Assembly: GCF_000972845.2 (NCBI RefSeq)
Contig: NC_040016.1
Location: 5,786,701-5,850,700, forward strand
DNA from: Larimichthys crocea
Taxonomy: Eukaryota > Chordata > Actinopteri > Sciaenidae
Direction of reading: 5' to 3'
DNA: 64,000 bases
Positions 23,280-35,300 of this stretch are shown here, in pieces (the stretch's first letter is position 1; the number at the start of each line of letters is the position of its first letter). The notes beneath the pieces are model-generated. The model was given only the letters and a program-made list of their open reading frames with translations. It was not told the origin of the DNA and searched no databases. The translations under genes and the position numbers were made by a program.

Positions 23280-23530
23280 GACTCCGTGCACAATTAAAAC
23301 AAGCCAGCTGCAATTATTAGCCGCCTCTCCCTCTCCTCCTCCTTCTCCTCCTCCTCTTATTCAATGTTTCCCCCCTCGCCTCCCTCTCTCCTTTCCCTTT
23401 TAAAACAGAAAGATAAAGCCGAGCCTCCGATGACTATAATCTTGGGCCTCGCTACTTTCCCAAATGGAAACATTGGAGCCAGGAGAGAGGGAGGGAGAAT
23501 GTTACACATCACATTTGGAGCAAACCAAAA
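23280..23530. promoter_or_regulatory. Candidate regulatory stretch
   Basis: CAGCTGCAATTATTAGCC joins an E-box to an ATTA homeodomain core. A CT-rich tract, AGATAA, and a complex non-repetitive segment (ATGACTATAATCTTGGGC) follow. There is no open frame and no repeat match. The call is made on texture only. Confidence 0.25.
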
Positions 23531-24439
23531 TAGCTTGTGAGTGTTTTCTAAGCTTGTGCATGTGTGAACACCTTATGTATGAGAGTGTGTGGGCATGCAT
23601 GTGTGATTATTCACTAAGTCAAATAGCATAAGGCTCTTATTATAGGATAGAGGTGATAGAAAAGCACAGCTTAGCACAATAAAAACATATCCTCGAAACT
23701 CAATACATAACCTCAATATGCTATTGATGAACTATATTTAACCAATCATATGGTAGTGCACGAGTTAGCTGAACACACCATATTATACTGTTTGATAGCA
23801 GGAGGCTTCTTCAGCTCAAAGTTTATGTGTGATGATGGTGCAGAGATATTTTGCCTGCCCCACAAAGTGGATGAGACACTTCCAAATGGGACAAAATCCA
23901 ACATGAAACACACTTCTAAGTCGACACAACCTGCGCCAATGAAGATGGGAAACACAAAACTTATCAGCTGAAGCATCACCATCCAAATAAATCATGCATA
24001 GTTCAAGCGCTTATGTTCTCTAGCACCAACAATTGACCGTTCCCCCAAACAGCGACTGTCCAACTATATCTTGGGAACCGTAACTAGGCACAGCACGCCT
24101 GTCAAGCTTTGGTTTTCTCAACATGTTGCAGCGGTGCGCATGGGGCTGTTATAACCAGAACACTTTGTATCTCAAGAGTCTGGAGAGTTACGTCTTTTTA
24201 AAATCACCTTTCCAGTCAACAGTCTGTTTATCTGCTCAAACGTTAGCGTGCCTGCCAACTTAATCTACAGTAGTAACCTGTTGATTTCAAAGCCAAGGAG
24301 TGTATTCTCAGCTATGTTAGTTTTGTTTTGTCACAAAAAAAAAGCTTCATTCAGGACTGGTCCTTGAAGCTACTATATCACAGTTTAATAGGCAAATGTT
24401 CGCAGCCTTTTCTGCTGTAAAAAAAGACTTGAGTGAACA
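23531..24439. other. Non-coding, no gene found
   Basis: The open frames at 23746-23982 (minus) and 23750-23971 (plus) mirror each other and have no domain. Confidence 0.45.
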
Positions 24440-24830
24440 ATGAAGTTCGCTCCATGTTGCTTGTCCAATGATGCTTTTCTGTTTTTACTGTATATAAAGA
24501 TCGATGACATGGCAGCCCCCCAAAGATAGAAACCAAATGTCTTGATCACTCCCTGGTGGCTGGCTGCAGAATATTAGCACAAATATGGTGTCTGTCATAG
24601 TTCTTATTATACTGGTGTGTGTTCAAATGTTTTTTATAATTTTCCTGACAAATTTAGTTTTAATTCATTACTTCATGCTTTAAAAGGGGCGAGGCCTGCA
24701 TGTAATTCATGTATGTAAGTCGGCAGGTGTGTGGGCGAACCCTGAATCACTACTAACTAACTCTGGCTCCAAATGACGTCACCAGTGCAGAATGTGAGCG
24801 GATATATCTAGGATATTTTCATATTTATAC
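24440..24830 (+). mobile_element. Fish dispersed repeat (CTGGTGGCTGGCTGCAG family)
   Basis: GTATATAAAGATCGATGACA and TGTCTTGATCACTCCCTGG, then TGGCTGGCTGCAG and CTCCAAATGACGTCACCAG are words of a common fish dispersed repeat. It probably belongs to the same broad family as 11510-11705 and 37075-37515. The copy is quite diverged. Confidence 0.5.
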
Positions 24831-27189
24831 AGAGGGCAGAAACCCTCAGTTTTTTAGCATGTATGTAGCAATCAAGTACATTTTTAAGACTATTCTCATT
24901 TCATAAGGAGTTAGTCTGACATTTAAGCTGGAGACAATTTTTACCTCATGACACCAACGTCAGATAATCCAGCAACAGTTGTGTTGGTAAACAACAAAAT
25001 CTTAAGTCTTAAGCTAGAAATAAGAAAACTTTCATTTGTCCAAGTCTTCATCTTAGCTGGCGGCCTTCAGCTCTGTCGATCTCACACTGTTTAGGAGAGG
25101 TTTATCTCGAACTCCAGCTTAGATATAACACACACACACACACACACACACGCACGCACAGACACACACCTCCACCTAGAGTTCCCACCACGACTCTGCA
25201 AAGACAGAAGAAGAAGCAGACAGTGGAAGGAGGGCAGGGCACCGATGCATGGACAACGCCAGGCAAAAATGTCATGAAAGAAATGAAGTGAGATTCTAGA
25301 CATAAAGCTTTGGGAAAAAAAGCAGCAAAAAGAACAGCAGGAGTGAAGTCAACCCCCCACGGAGGAGTCCCGACTCCCTGCTCTCCCCTATTGACTCCCT
25401 CCCTCCCCTCTTTTTTCTGCCTTTCGCCCTCCTCTTGCTCTCCTCTCCTCTCCTCTCCTCTCTTTGACATGCTCTGTCTCTGTCCTAGCCTCACCCAGCT
25501 TAACCCTGTCTTCTTCTCCAGCCTCCTCCTTGCTCTCGGTTCTCCCCCTTCGTCCACCCCTCGACCCTGTCCCTCGCCCTCTCCATTTTTTTCTTCCTCC
25601 TCTCTCATACTGTCACTGCCCTGGAAAGCATTCAGGATGGCTTATGTTATGCTGCCTCGCTGTCTTCGCTCACTAATGCAAGTGTTCGGAGGATTAAAGG
25701 GAGAATGTGTTCACTGTGCCATAAACCATTTCCATGGCTCTTGATCACAAAGTGGAGCTGACTCCTGACAACAGAGGCTGTCAAAAAACAAAAAACATGA
25801 CAACCTCATTACTGATTCAACTGGTATTGATGAAATGCTCATACGAATGCAAATATATATACCCTAAATATACACTGTACTCGTCCTGGCCCTGGGATAG
25901 AGCCCAGTTCATTAGTTCAGCTTACATAAGTATGGTAACGAGGCACTGATTTTATTGGCCTCATTACACCGCAGGGAATAAAATGGGAGTTATGTAAGAG
26001 TGGAGAGGACCTGAGTTTAACATCTGCCCCTTCGTGGCATTAAGACCATCAGACACCAGTCAGCAGGACCGGGCTGTCTTTACGCTGATAGAGCGTCAGA
26101 GAGTGAGACGTAGCGAGAGAGACAGATCCGCAGCCAAATCCACATTTGGCTGTCCTGGACGTGAGAGGGTGTCTGCGTGTTTGTGCGATTTGTTTTTGTC
26201 TTCTCTTTCTGTGCTTGTCTCTTTGCCAAAGCTGAAATTTCATGGCTAGGGACTATCAGAGGTGATTCTGAGTGCAAAGCTGAATTATTTCTTTTTGTGT
26301 CTGATATAAGCACCTCGGGATGTATGTGTGTGTGAGTGTGTTTGTGTACCCCGCAGATCTCACTCTTGGAAAAAAAATTTCTCAGGCGTTTGTTCTCGTT
26401 CCAGCGTATCAATGAACATAAAGGAGCATACACTGTGAAACAGAGCTATCCATTTCTTTGCATGAGGGTGTAGTAAAGTCTGTCTGCTCTGCTGAATTAG
26501 TGGCTAACTAAGAGTGGCTACCTTTTGTACTGTGACGGTGATTATCGGCAGATTTTATCCCAGACCTTTTGAATAACTCTGGATAATGGAGAGATTCGTT
26601 TAAATAACAGTAAATGACTTCGATGCTTTACAGCGAACTGCGTTTCATCATAAACTTACCCTGCAGCTGAGAAAGTAATTACCCGCTAAGATGAAGCTGT
26701 GGCACGTTTGTCTCCACATGTGATTTGCAATAAAGCTCTCCTCATTTCTAATCAAACACAGCTAAGATGTGAGGTCATTTTGACCTGTATTGGGTTATTC
26801 ATCACCACAGGAGTGGAACTTGAAGATCTAAACATGATTATATGTGAACATGATTAAAAATATTGTTTCACATCCACTCCACAGTCGAAGGTTTGGTCCG
26901 TTTTGTTGGTTTCTCGTCAGCTTAATAATTGATTATACAATAGACGATTTGCTTGCAGAAGAGCTCCACAACAAGTTGAAAAACACACAACTGACATATT
27001 ATCACCTCATGAAATTGTTGAGTTTCTGTCAAATGAATGTAGTCCAATACTGACTGTCTGTTTGTTTGTTTCTGTCATGTTTCTGGTGAGCTGACAGATG
27101 TAAAAAATATTTAGAATGTGCTAATATTCTTGACTGCTGAGAAAATCTGTGTCTGCAAAATGTTCAAATTCATTTTCTAACTACTACAC
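24831..27189. other. Non-coding, no gene found
   Basis: Includes a (CA)n tract at 25129-25152 and a (TCTCC)n tract at 25438-25461. The 144- and 168-aa frames at 25310-25744 (plus) and 25102-25608 (minus) are Ser/Pro/Leu- or Glu/Gly/Arg-biased readings of pyrimidine-rich DNA, not genes. The stretch 25900-26060 is non-repetitive and could be regulatory. Confidence 0.5.
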
Positions 27190-27490
27190 ACATTTAGCTT
27201 ACAGCCAAATCTCACCGGTCCCACCAGTGTCCGGTTCAGAAGCTTTCCACTTTCCACTGGCTCTGCGGGGAATACGTGACTGTTGTAGTTTTGCTGGACA
27301 TTGGAGCAGCCTGTGTCAATCTGCACTGAGCAGCTTGAGCTGGCCAGAAGTCAGACACATAAACGGCATGGAGAATCCTGTCGAATTTCAAAATAAAACA
27401 ACCCGTCTGTTGTAAAAACAGCCAAAAGGGAAACAAACAAACTATGTAGCATATTTACATATTTAAAAACATATTTAGAACCACATAAAC
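27190..27490 (+). mobile_element. Unclassified dispersed repeat, copy 2
   Basis: Matches 18735-19015: GTCAATCTGCACTGAGCAGCT, ATCCTGTCGAATTTCAAAAT, AAAACAGCCAAAAGGGAAAC and AGCATATTTACATATTTAAA. The shared 3' end suggests a defined family boundary near 27475. Confidence 0.75.
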
Positions 27491-28890
27491 CAAGGTTACA
27501 GGTTGATCAGAGCTTGTTTGTCTCTGCTTTCTCTGGCTTGTATGACAATTATGTTAAATCAGTATTTTTTATGTGAAATGATTTTTAAATTCAACATACC
27601 CCGGTGTGATAACTAACATGATGTCTAAAGGTTTATTTTTTTGTTGTTGTTGTTTTGTTGTCAGGGAAAGCTAAACAACTGAAAACATTCACAGACGTCA
27701 TGGTATCTGAGGCTTTTTGTGAAATTTTCACTCTGTTCCACATTTTCTTGTTGCTGCTCTCCACTCACTCACTCTCCAGTCACAAACTCCCTCCTGTTTT
27801 CTCCACAGCGATGTGGTAAAAGCTGCCTGTCAGATGCATTATATGATGTAAAGGGAAATTTAGAGCCACGAGAAATGAATGATGGCAAGACCTAAACATG
27901 AATGATTCACTATATGTGATTATATAAGTTTAAACTGCAGTGACATATCAGCAGCTGTTGTAGCCTGTCTATCTCTTTTCTTAATGTTCTGAAACAGGAG
28001 CAGGAAGAAAACACTATCACACACACAGTTGGTGCACTGTGTTATCCTCTTAATAAATAGACCTAGACTGTCAGTATGATAACACGTCAATTAGTGGTTA
28101 TTAATATGTGTTTAAAGACACTGAATACAAAAACACTGCAGCTCTGAAATTTGCACAGCTAAAGAGATGAAAATGAATTTTGGCTCACTGCAGATTGCCT
28201 GTGAGCGATACCTTGGAGTGAGAGTGATCACAGATCCTCTGACTTTCAAAAAAAGGCTGCTCCGTGCTCCACAGGAAATCCTGCTGCTCTTCTCCCAGCT
28301 GCTTCAACAACAACTGAGAAATTGTGTCTGCTTTTTAATATTGTGCAGTTTAGTGTGATGAAACGATGGCTGCCTGTGTCAATCCAACAGGGTTAGCTGG
28401 CCCGTTAGCTTATTTACTTTCAAGTTTGGTGATCACGAGTTTGGTGATGACTGCAGCTTTTTTATTTATTTAATGTAATTCAGTGACAAGATGTGAGGAA
28501 GTGCTAACTCCCTCACTGTTTGCTGTATACGATTTTAGTTGTGTAACTGATTTGCTATGTTGGATGATAAAGATAGAGCTCATACTCATCTTAGTTAAAT
28601 GTACTGTATTCCTAAAAACAGTGAAATGAGGAATAGTGCAAGACAGACCATGTGGTTTGTCACCTGTTTCCAATCCTCTGTGCTTCTGGGCATTGGCATA
28701 AAGAGGGAGCACGCCTCTATAGGTACCCTTTTATGGAGGCTGAAAGGAGGTGGGTATTGTTTTGACTGGAAGATGGAATGGGTGGAAATATTTCAGTTAA
28801 TTATGTTAAATTGTTTATGTTGTACATTTCGTTAATTAGTTCTGAATGTACTGTATTTTCTTGTTTATATTGTAGAATTTAATATGTATT
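27491..28890. other. Non-coding, no gene found
   Basis: No repeat or exon could be supported. The words around 28660-28760 (CATAAAGAGGGAGCACGCC) could be the U3 part of the LTR-like unit that follows. Confidence 0.4.
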
Positions 28891-29182
28891 TGTTGGGACA
28901 AACATAATTTCCTTGATTTGTTTGTGTCCGCTCTCCCTTTCACAGATCTACTCTGATAGGCTGATTTGAACTGGAAAGAAGGCCTATCAGAGTATATATA
29001 TGTTGAGAATGGTTTTTGGTGAGGGTTAGTAGTCTTTTTGTATGCTATGGGAAGAGCAGCACCGCATTTGTCTTTGTTAAAAGACCTCCTTTGTTTGATA
29101 CAAGAATAAAAGTCAACCTGTTTTTCAGCACACCTCCTGGCCAGCGTGATGTTTTTGTGACCCTGCATCTCTCTTTACAACA
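28891..29182 (+). mobile_element. Possible solo LTR
   Basis: The stretch starts TGTTGGGAC and ends TTTACAACA, an inverted TGTTG/CAACA pair as in LTRs. Inside are a TATA-like AGAGTATATATATG (28989-29002) and AATAAA at 29105 followed by GTCAACCTG, in the order promoter, polyadenylation signal, end. No target-site duplication is seen at these ends, so the left boundary may lie further upstream. Confidence 0.4.
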
Positions 29183-29695
29183 CAAGAGATAAACATTTAA
29201 ATGATAAATGAATATAATATGTAATGCCCACTTTCCCATTCATTCACAGTTTCAGAAAATCTTTCTATAAAGAGTTTTAAGCCTGGAACCAATGGTGAGT
29301 GACCACAAAACAGTAGCTAGACTCATGTAGTAGTGAATTTAATAAAAGTCAACATCACAGAAAGTGAAATCAGTTCAGTGACGAGTTCAGTTTAGAAACT
29401 AATGCAAACCTGTTGTAAATGTAAGCGTGTAAATAAAGTTTAAAAAAAGGAACTCAGTGGCTGAGTTTGTGAGTGTGATACATTTCTGCACCAGAGACAT
29501 TGTTGTTATGCTTTAGGACTGTGGGTAATGTAGTATTTTTTGATTGTGAATAAAACATGTTTTGCTTAAAATAAGGTTGATACATGATACAAAAACATAT
29601 ATGATGATAAATACATGATATGAAATCTGCAATCCTTCATATTATGAATAAGATTTTTACTTTTGGGATCTCACTGTTGAACTCTATATCACAAC
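29183..29695. other. Non-coding AT-rich spacer
   Basis: Nothing recognised in this stretch. Confidence 0.5.
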
Positions 29696-30204
29696 CAGTG
29701 TTGTACCACCTAAACCAAGTCCAACTCATGACCAAGACCAAAACTTTGATGGGTTTGAGACCAAGACCAAGACAAGGCAAGACTGAGTCAAGGCCTGATA
29801 TTATATAGCCTACTTAAGGAGCTAATATTGGCTAAATCTCTTCGAGGTGTGGTCCCAGCCATCTCAGTGCACGTTACATTGCAGGATTTACAGACTGCTG
29901 TGTGTTTTCTTCTCTTTGTGGTTTAGTTAGCCAGATTTTTTTTTTCTAGAAGATCTGACTGACATCTCCCCCCAGACAGCCACAGCTTAATCTTCTCTCT
30001 CCTATATTAATTTGCTGTAAGTGCTGAGGGGTGACAGCCATGGACAGTAACAAAAATTTTAAATGAGAATTCAAATGAGTCAAGTTATTGTTTGTATTAG
30101 AATCATGAAGTTTGCTTCCAATCCTAAAATAAAATTCTCTTTGACTAAAACAAGACTGAGTAGAAATGCGGCCGAGTCTAAGACCAAAACGCATTACAAC
30201 ACTG
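29696..30204 (+). mobile_element. hAT-like non-autonomous TIR element, copy 2
   Basis: The left end CAGTGTTGT is the exact reverse complement of the right end ACAACACTG. The flanking octamers ATCACAAC and AATGCAAC agree at five of eight positions, compatible with a decayed 8-bp hAT target duplication. The interior has repeated ACCAAGACC words and shares ordered words with 17075-17531. There is no transposase. Confidence 0.75.
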
Positions 30205-33200
30205 AATGCAACTGCATTAGATCTTTTCTGTCGTACCAAAGGAGCTGTCCCTAAGGTCTTAGCATATTTGAATGTCCACTGTCTTTTTAAGCTGTTTTAA
30301 ATGTACAAATAATAGCTTGCTTTTGTTCGGTGGAAAGTTGTTGCAGATAAACACCCCAGGTCTGGTATTTGCTGACAGATACAGTATGGTGGCACTCTGG
30401 GGAATCACCTCTTATTACAGAATAACAGTGACCTTTAAAACATTCCATCAGGCACCCTGGGTGTTCTTGGTAAAACATCTGTTACTGTAGCTTAAAGCCA
30501 CACACCGCCACCAGCACCACAACTCAGTGTCCCACTCTGCTCTGTTCAGTTCTGCTCTAAAAAACTCACTTTTTTTTTTCAGGGAACTGCAGGATTTTGC
30601 ATAATACATAGCATGACAGGGGCCATACTCTTCTTTACTGTCTGCTGGACGTTCTATCGGTTGGAGATAGGACTCCACAGTCAGAGTGTCAGCCATTTTC
30701 CAAACACATATTTTGGTCCACAGCTGAGAAGCTTGATATTTCGGTATCAGACATACATCTTGACAGAATGCAGCCCGTTTGTTTACAGTGTAAAATCAGG
30801 ATTATAGACCATGGGACTTTCGTCCCACTGGCCTCGCTGTGACTCTGTCCGCAAACAGGCCTGAACAAAAACAAGCTTTGTCCCAGAAACGCAATTTGGA
30901 ACGGTGCTGTCAGCCCACCCGCTCCCCTTTTTGGCCACTGTGAGAAAGATCAAAACAAGTGCACTGAGGCTTAACGTCGAACACTGCAATATGTTTCTAC
31001 TCCAAATGTACAAATGTGCTGAAACTTTCATGTCACATATGCTTGGCTAAGTTTAAAGTTGGCTACATTGGACCAAAATGAGGACATCAAGTAGAATGTA
31101 AATGAGACTTTCACTGTCACACACTCATCTAATTTGGAAGGATGAAAGTTGTTGTCTTTAGTTTCTTATAGTTACTTTCAACTTTCAGTCATTAATTACC
31201 AAAAAAACATCTGTGTTTTTCTCTCTGTACATGTGTACATGTTGTTACCACTGCCAAATGATCTTAATATTTATTGCTTGCAGATGACCTGGACACTTCC
31301 AATGATCAGTGGATGAATTTAATAGCACTCTAGCTTTTCAATTCATGCTACACTTCAAGGGAATGTGGCAACACACATGAACATTCAGGCAATCAGAGAA
31401 GCTGTAAACAAGCCAACGGTTTGGACATGATGATCTAAACCACTTTCTGTGGAGGTAAAAGTAAAACTGTGTTTGTCTAAACTGTGATGGATGTTTGAAA
31501 CAGACATTTGGAGTAATCATTGTACTATTCTCTTTTGTTTTCTCTTTCCCAGACTGATTAAGCTGAGTTTGATTTAATTGTCTGAATGTTCCCATGCTCC
31601 TACATCCCAGCAATGAACTTGGTGAGTACAGTGTTAACTCACCATTACCAAAAACCAAAGCTACAAAAATAAAGACCAAACATGTAAAAAAAATATATAA
31701 TAATAATCAGTCTTTGGACCATGGACTGTTTTTGTTGTTCATTCACTTTATTTTTAGGCTTACAATATTCATGTAAGTTTTTCTTATTTACTTTGCAGTG
31801 ATGTTTCATGTTTAGTGCTGTTTGCACCGGGATAGAGAGAAACGCAATTTCAATTCTCTGTATGTCCTGTACATATTGCAGTATTGATAAGGTTGACTTG
31901 AAATTGAACTTGATTTTCCCTCATAGATTTTCAGTCTGCTTTTTCCTTCCCGAGGAGTCGACCACCAACACTGGCTGTCCTGCTCGTCATTTTTGGCCCT
32001 CAAACAGTCGCCATTCTTCCTCTTCTGCAGCCTACAAATGATACTTCAAACACTGACCGAGCTGTTTTCCTCCCCGTGTTCTCCAGGACTCGCAATTATT
32101 GATCAAATCAAAAAAGCCGAAATGCCAGCAGGGAATACACACTCCAGCAGGCAGATTTATCAAAGGTTGGCTGTTAATGAAGTCGCACCAGGCAGATGGA
32201 GCGAAAAAAAAGTCAAAGGGACACGCAGGGTTTCAACTAAAAGACAAGAAATCTGGTAAATTAATTGATGCCCTTGTGATTTGCTTTGATAATCGTTTTA
32301 ATGTCACCACAATCCTACTTTGGAAATGTTTTCACCATACATTCATTTTTAATCCTATTGTAAAAATGTCTGTGCAGACTGAGAGTGAGGGTTCGTGATT
32401 CAGTGGGTTTGATGAAAAGACCAAAAGACCTTGTCAGATCAGGACAGCCTCTGGCAGAGTTTCCTGTCTGGCGCTGGTAGACTGGTAAGTGTGTTTTCAG
32501 CCTCGCAGTCACGGAATTTGGATGACTTTAACTTTCTACTGCAGCCGTGTGATGGAGCATGTCCCCTGCAGAACACAACAGTCAGCATGAATATCTTCAG
32601 CATTGTGATTTTGTGTGTTATTTCGGTATGCTATGTTATGTGCTTGCATGTATGCATACCACCGCTGTGTGTGTGTGTGTGTGTTTTTATGTGTGTATGG
32701 TGGTAGCGTGAGCAGGAGTCTATGTTTTCAGTGCTTCCGTGACTTGCCAGGAAACCCCCTGCTGTGCTGCTGAGTGCCTCCCCTTCAGACGCATTAAAAT
32801 AAGATGAGTGTGTGTCTACATGTGAGTGTGCGGCGGTGTGTTAGTGTGTATGTGTGTGTGCGTGAAGTAGAGAGGGAAAGACATAGTAAAAAAAAGAGAG
32901 TTAAAGGAGAGATTAAAGGATTGCAAACACACACATCATGAGGCAATCTCCGAGTGCACAAACACGCTGCACACATGCAAACATGCCTGTATGAGTGTGT
33001 GTTTGTGTGTGCAGCAATGTGTGTGTTAGAGTCCCTGTGGGCCATTAAACTAAGATGAGTGCCATGTTGGATAGCAGAGAGGGAGAGATAGCGGAGGACG
33101 AGGGTGGAGGAGGAGGAGATGTGTACATGGTGGGTAATTGGCTCTTAAGTGCAGCACGCGTCTTTACCCAAGAGCCCCTGCTCTCCGCTCCTCTCATGGC

Positions 33201-33452
33201 TGCTGTTTGTTGGGCTGCAAACTCCGACCACTTATCTCCGCAGCCAGCAATCACTACAACCTTAAACAGACACACTCTTTATCACTGACTTACATGTCTT
33301 CTTCCGCTCTTCTCTTCTGTCTGTCTGGCTCTCCATTGTCACTCACCTCCTCCCCGTCTATCTGTCACAGACACACATCCAGCAGGAAGAGCAGCAGAGC
33401 TAAGCAACGCGGATTATTTCAGACTATACTATAAATATATAGATTCCCCCTC
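30205..33452. other. Non-coding, no gene found
   Basis: About 3.2 kb with TG-rich patches (32669-32697, 32810-32865). No open frame has a domain. The words CATTAAAATAAGATGAGTG (32790) and CATTAAACTAAGATGAGTG (33043) recur, suggesting a small local duplication. The stretch 33055-33260 is non-repetitive and fairly GC-rich. Confidence 0.45.
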
Positions 33453-33636
33453 CACGTTACGCTACATTACGTTATGTTACGCTACGTTACGTTATGTTAC
33501 TCTATGCCACGTTACGGCACGTTACGCTACGTTACGTTATGTTACGCTACGTTACGTTACTCTATGCCACGTTACGTTACGTTATGTTACGCTACGCTAC
33601 ACTACGTTACGTTATGCTACGTTACATTACATTACG
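33453..33636. repeat. GTTAC-type satellite with 60-bp higher-order period
   Basis: Built of five-base units GTTAC, GCTAC, GTTAT and CATTAC. The segment TCTATGCCACGTTAC occurs at 33501 and again exactly 60 bp later at 33561. It encodes a Tyr/Leu/Arg-rich open frame on the plus strand only because the period is not disruptive. Confidence 0.95.
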
Positions 33637-35029
33637 CAGTATTATGCTATGATTTATGTTATAGGGAACATCCACACAACACCTTCACATCGTTCTTCTC
33701 ATCTCAATGTTTATTCTTAGTTTGACTTCATGAAAATAGCTCAGGATTACAGCACATCTTATAACAGACTGAAGTCTCAGATATTGGATTTTCTCTGAAT
33801 GCACGAACAGGGCAGAATTCTCTGCCAGATTAACTCTCTCAATCAATATTTAAGTTTTATTCTTCCTTTATGCTGATTTTCAAAACTGAAATGACTTGAC
33901 TTATATTATGTATAATACCTCTTTACAGCATTCTTCATACTACATGCAGACCTTGCTCTGCCTCTGCCACAAACCAGTATATATTCTACACAGTAACCTG
34001 TATATAGATAGTTTGTTGTCCAACTCTTGCCCATATATAAAAGCCATTACTATATATTTTCCATAGATGTATGTCTGTAGTGCATCCTCGTATAAGGACA
34101 GAGAACTGGAGTCAAAATTCTTTGCACCAATGTACTTGAAACATGAAATATTTCTATTATGTTAACAAAAACTCTTCTCAGCCTCAAAGCAGCTATAAAG
34201 AACTGGCGGCTCCTATATTCAAAAGCATTAATGATTGCACTACCTCAGTTCTTCTGAAGTCAAGGGGAATCTGACTAGTGGTAGGCGTTAAGAATAACTG
34301 AAATAGCCCGTCCACTTGCTGATGCTCTTCTTTGTTTATGTTGCTCATATAGAGGCATCAGTATTAAAGTAAGACTGTTTCATAACCAGTTGAAACCTTC
34401 TTGTAGTATGTTTGAATGCAGAGAGATTAACAGCAGCAGTCCAGATGTCACATACTCACTCCACTGCTGTTTCACCTGTTTATGTGGAGGGTTCACCATA
34501 TTACAGGCTGTACTAAAACAGATGGCAAGACAGGTAGACCGTGAGTCAGTCTGCACCAGTGTTGACTTACCAAACTTTACTACCTCTCCACAGAAGCACA
34601 GGATAAAAAAAAAATACATATTTAATATCTGCGCAGAATATATTTGATGGCTAAAATATTTGTTTGGAAAGCAAAAGTGACACAACCTTGGTAAAAATGA
34701 GTAGTCTGTGCTGCTTCCTGCCTCAGTATGTAATCACTCACTTGGTGGGATCTGTGCTGTCTGCCCAAGTGTCCACTAAGGGTCACTAAAGTAAGAACAT
34801 CTTAAATCCTGAACTATAAGTGCTATTAAGTTCCATCTTTCTATTGCACTTAATCAGATCTTATGCTGATGGTGCACAGAAACCTTAGCAACATTTACGT
34901 TACACTGCCTGTTCATGAGTTTTCATAAAACATGTGGCCTAAATACTTAATTCATCTCATTTTTAAGCTATCCCTTAATGTGTAATAAATATAACTTCTT
35001 TTCGTTGCAACTCTAACACTGTAGGTCAC
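33637..35029. other. Non-coding, no gene found
   Basis: Nothing recognised. The open frames of 85 and 101 aa near 34390-34685 lie on opposite strands over the same bases and have no motif. Confidence 0.5.
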
Positions 35030-35300
35030 CTGACAACCTAAACTGACACGATGACTTATCGTTCCACATGCGGCTGATTACAGCAGGCATGGGTGGCGCC
35101 CAGCAGCCTGGCCACAGTCCGTCTGGCTCTACCCTAAACCTGGCCGTCCTGAGGCATTATTGATTTGAATGTGGTCCATGACCTTTTTCACATGACATCC
35201 CCTCCCCGTCTACCATCTCTCCTGTCTAATGAAGCAAACATGGACTAAAAGTGCTGCTCAGAGAGTTGTTTAAAGATTATTTATTGCACCGCTGCTCTAT
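35030..35300. promoter_or_regulatory. Candidate regulatory stretch
   Basis: Non-repetitive and GC-balanced, with CACCTG, CTGATTACAGC (homeodomain-like) and GGTGGCGCCCAGCAGC. There is no open frame. The call is by texture only. Confidence 0.2.

Noticed and set aside
25102..25608. 168-aa minus-strand open frame
   Set aside because: Glu/Gly/Arg bias from a polypyrimidine tract, ends in a CA array, and an equally long frame lies on the other strand.
33453..33636. CRISPR-like array
   Set aside because: Contiguous five-base units without spacers; a satellite in a vertebrate genome.
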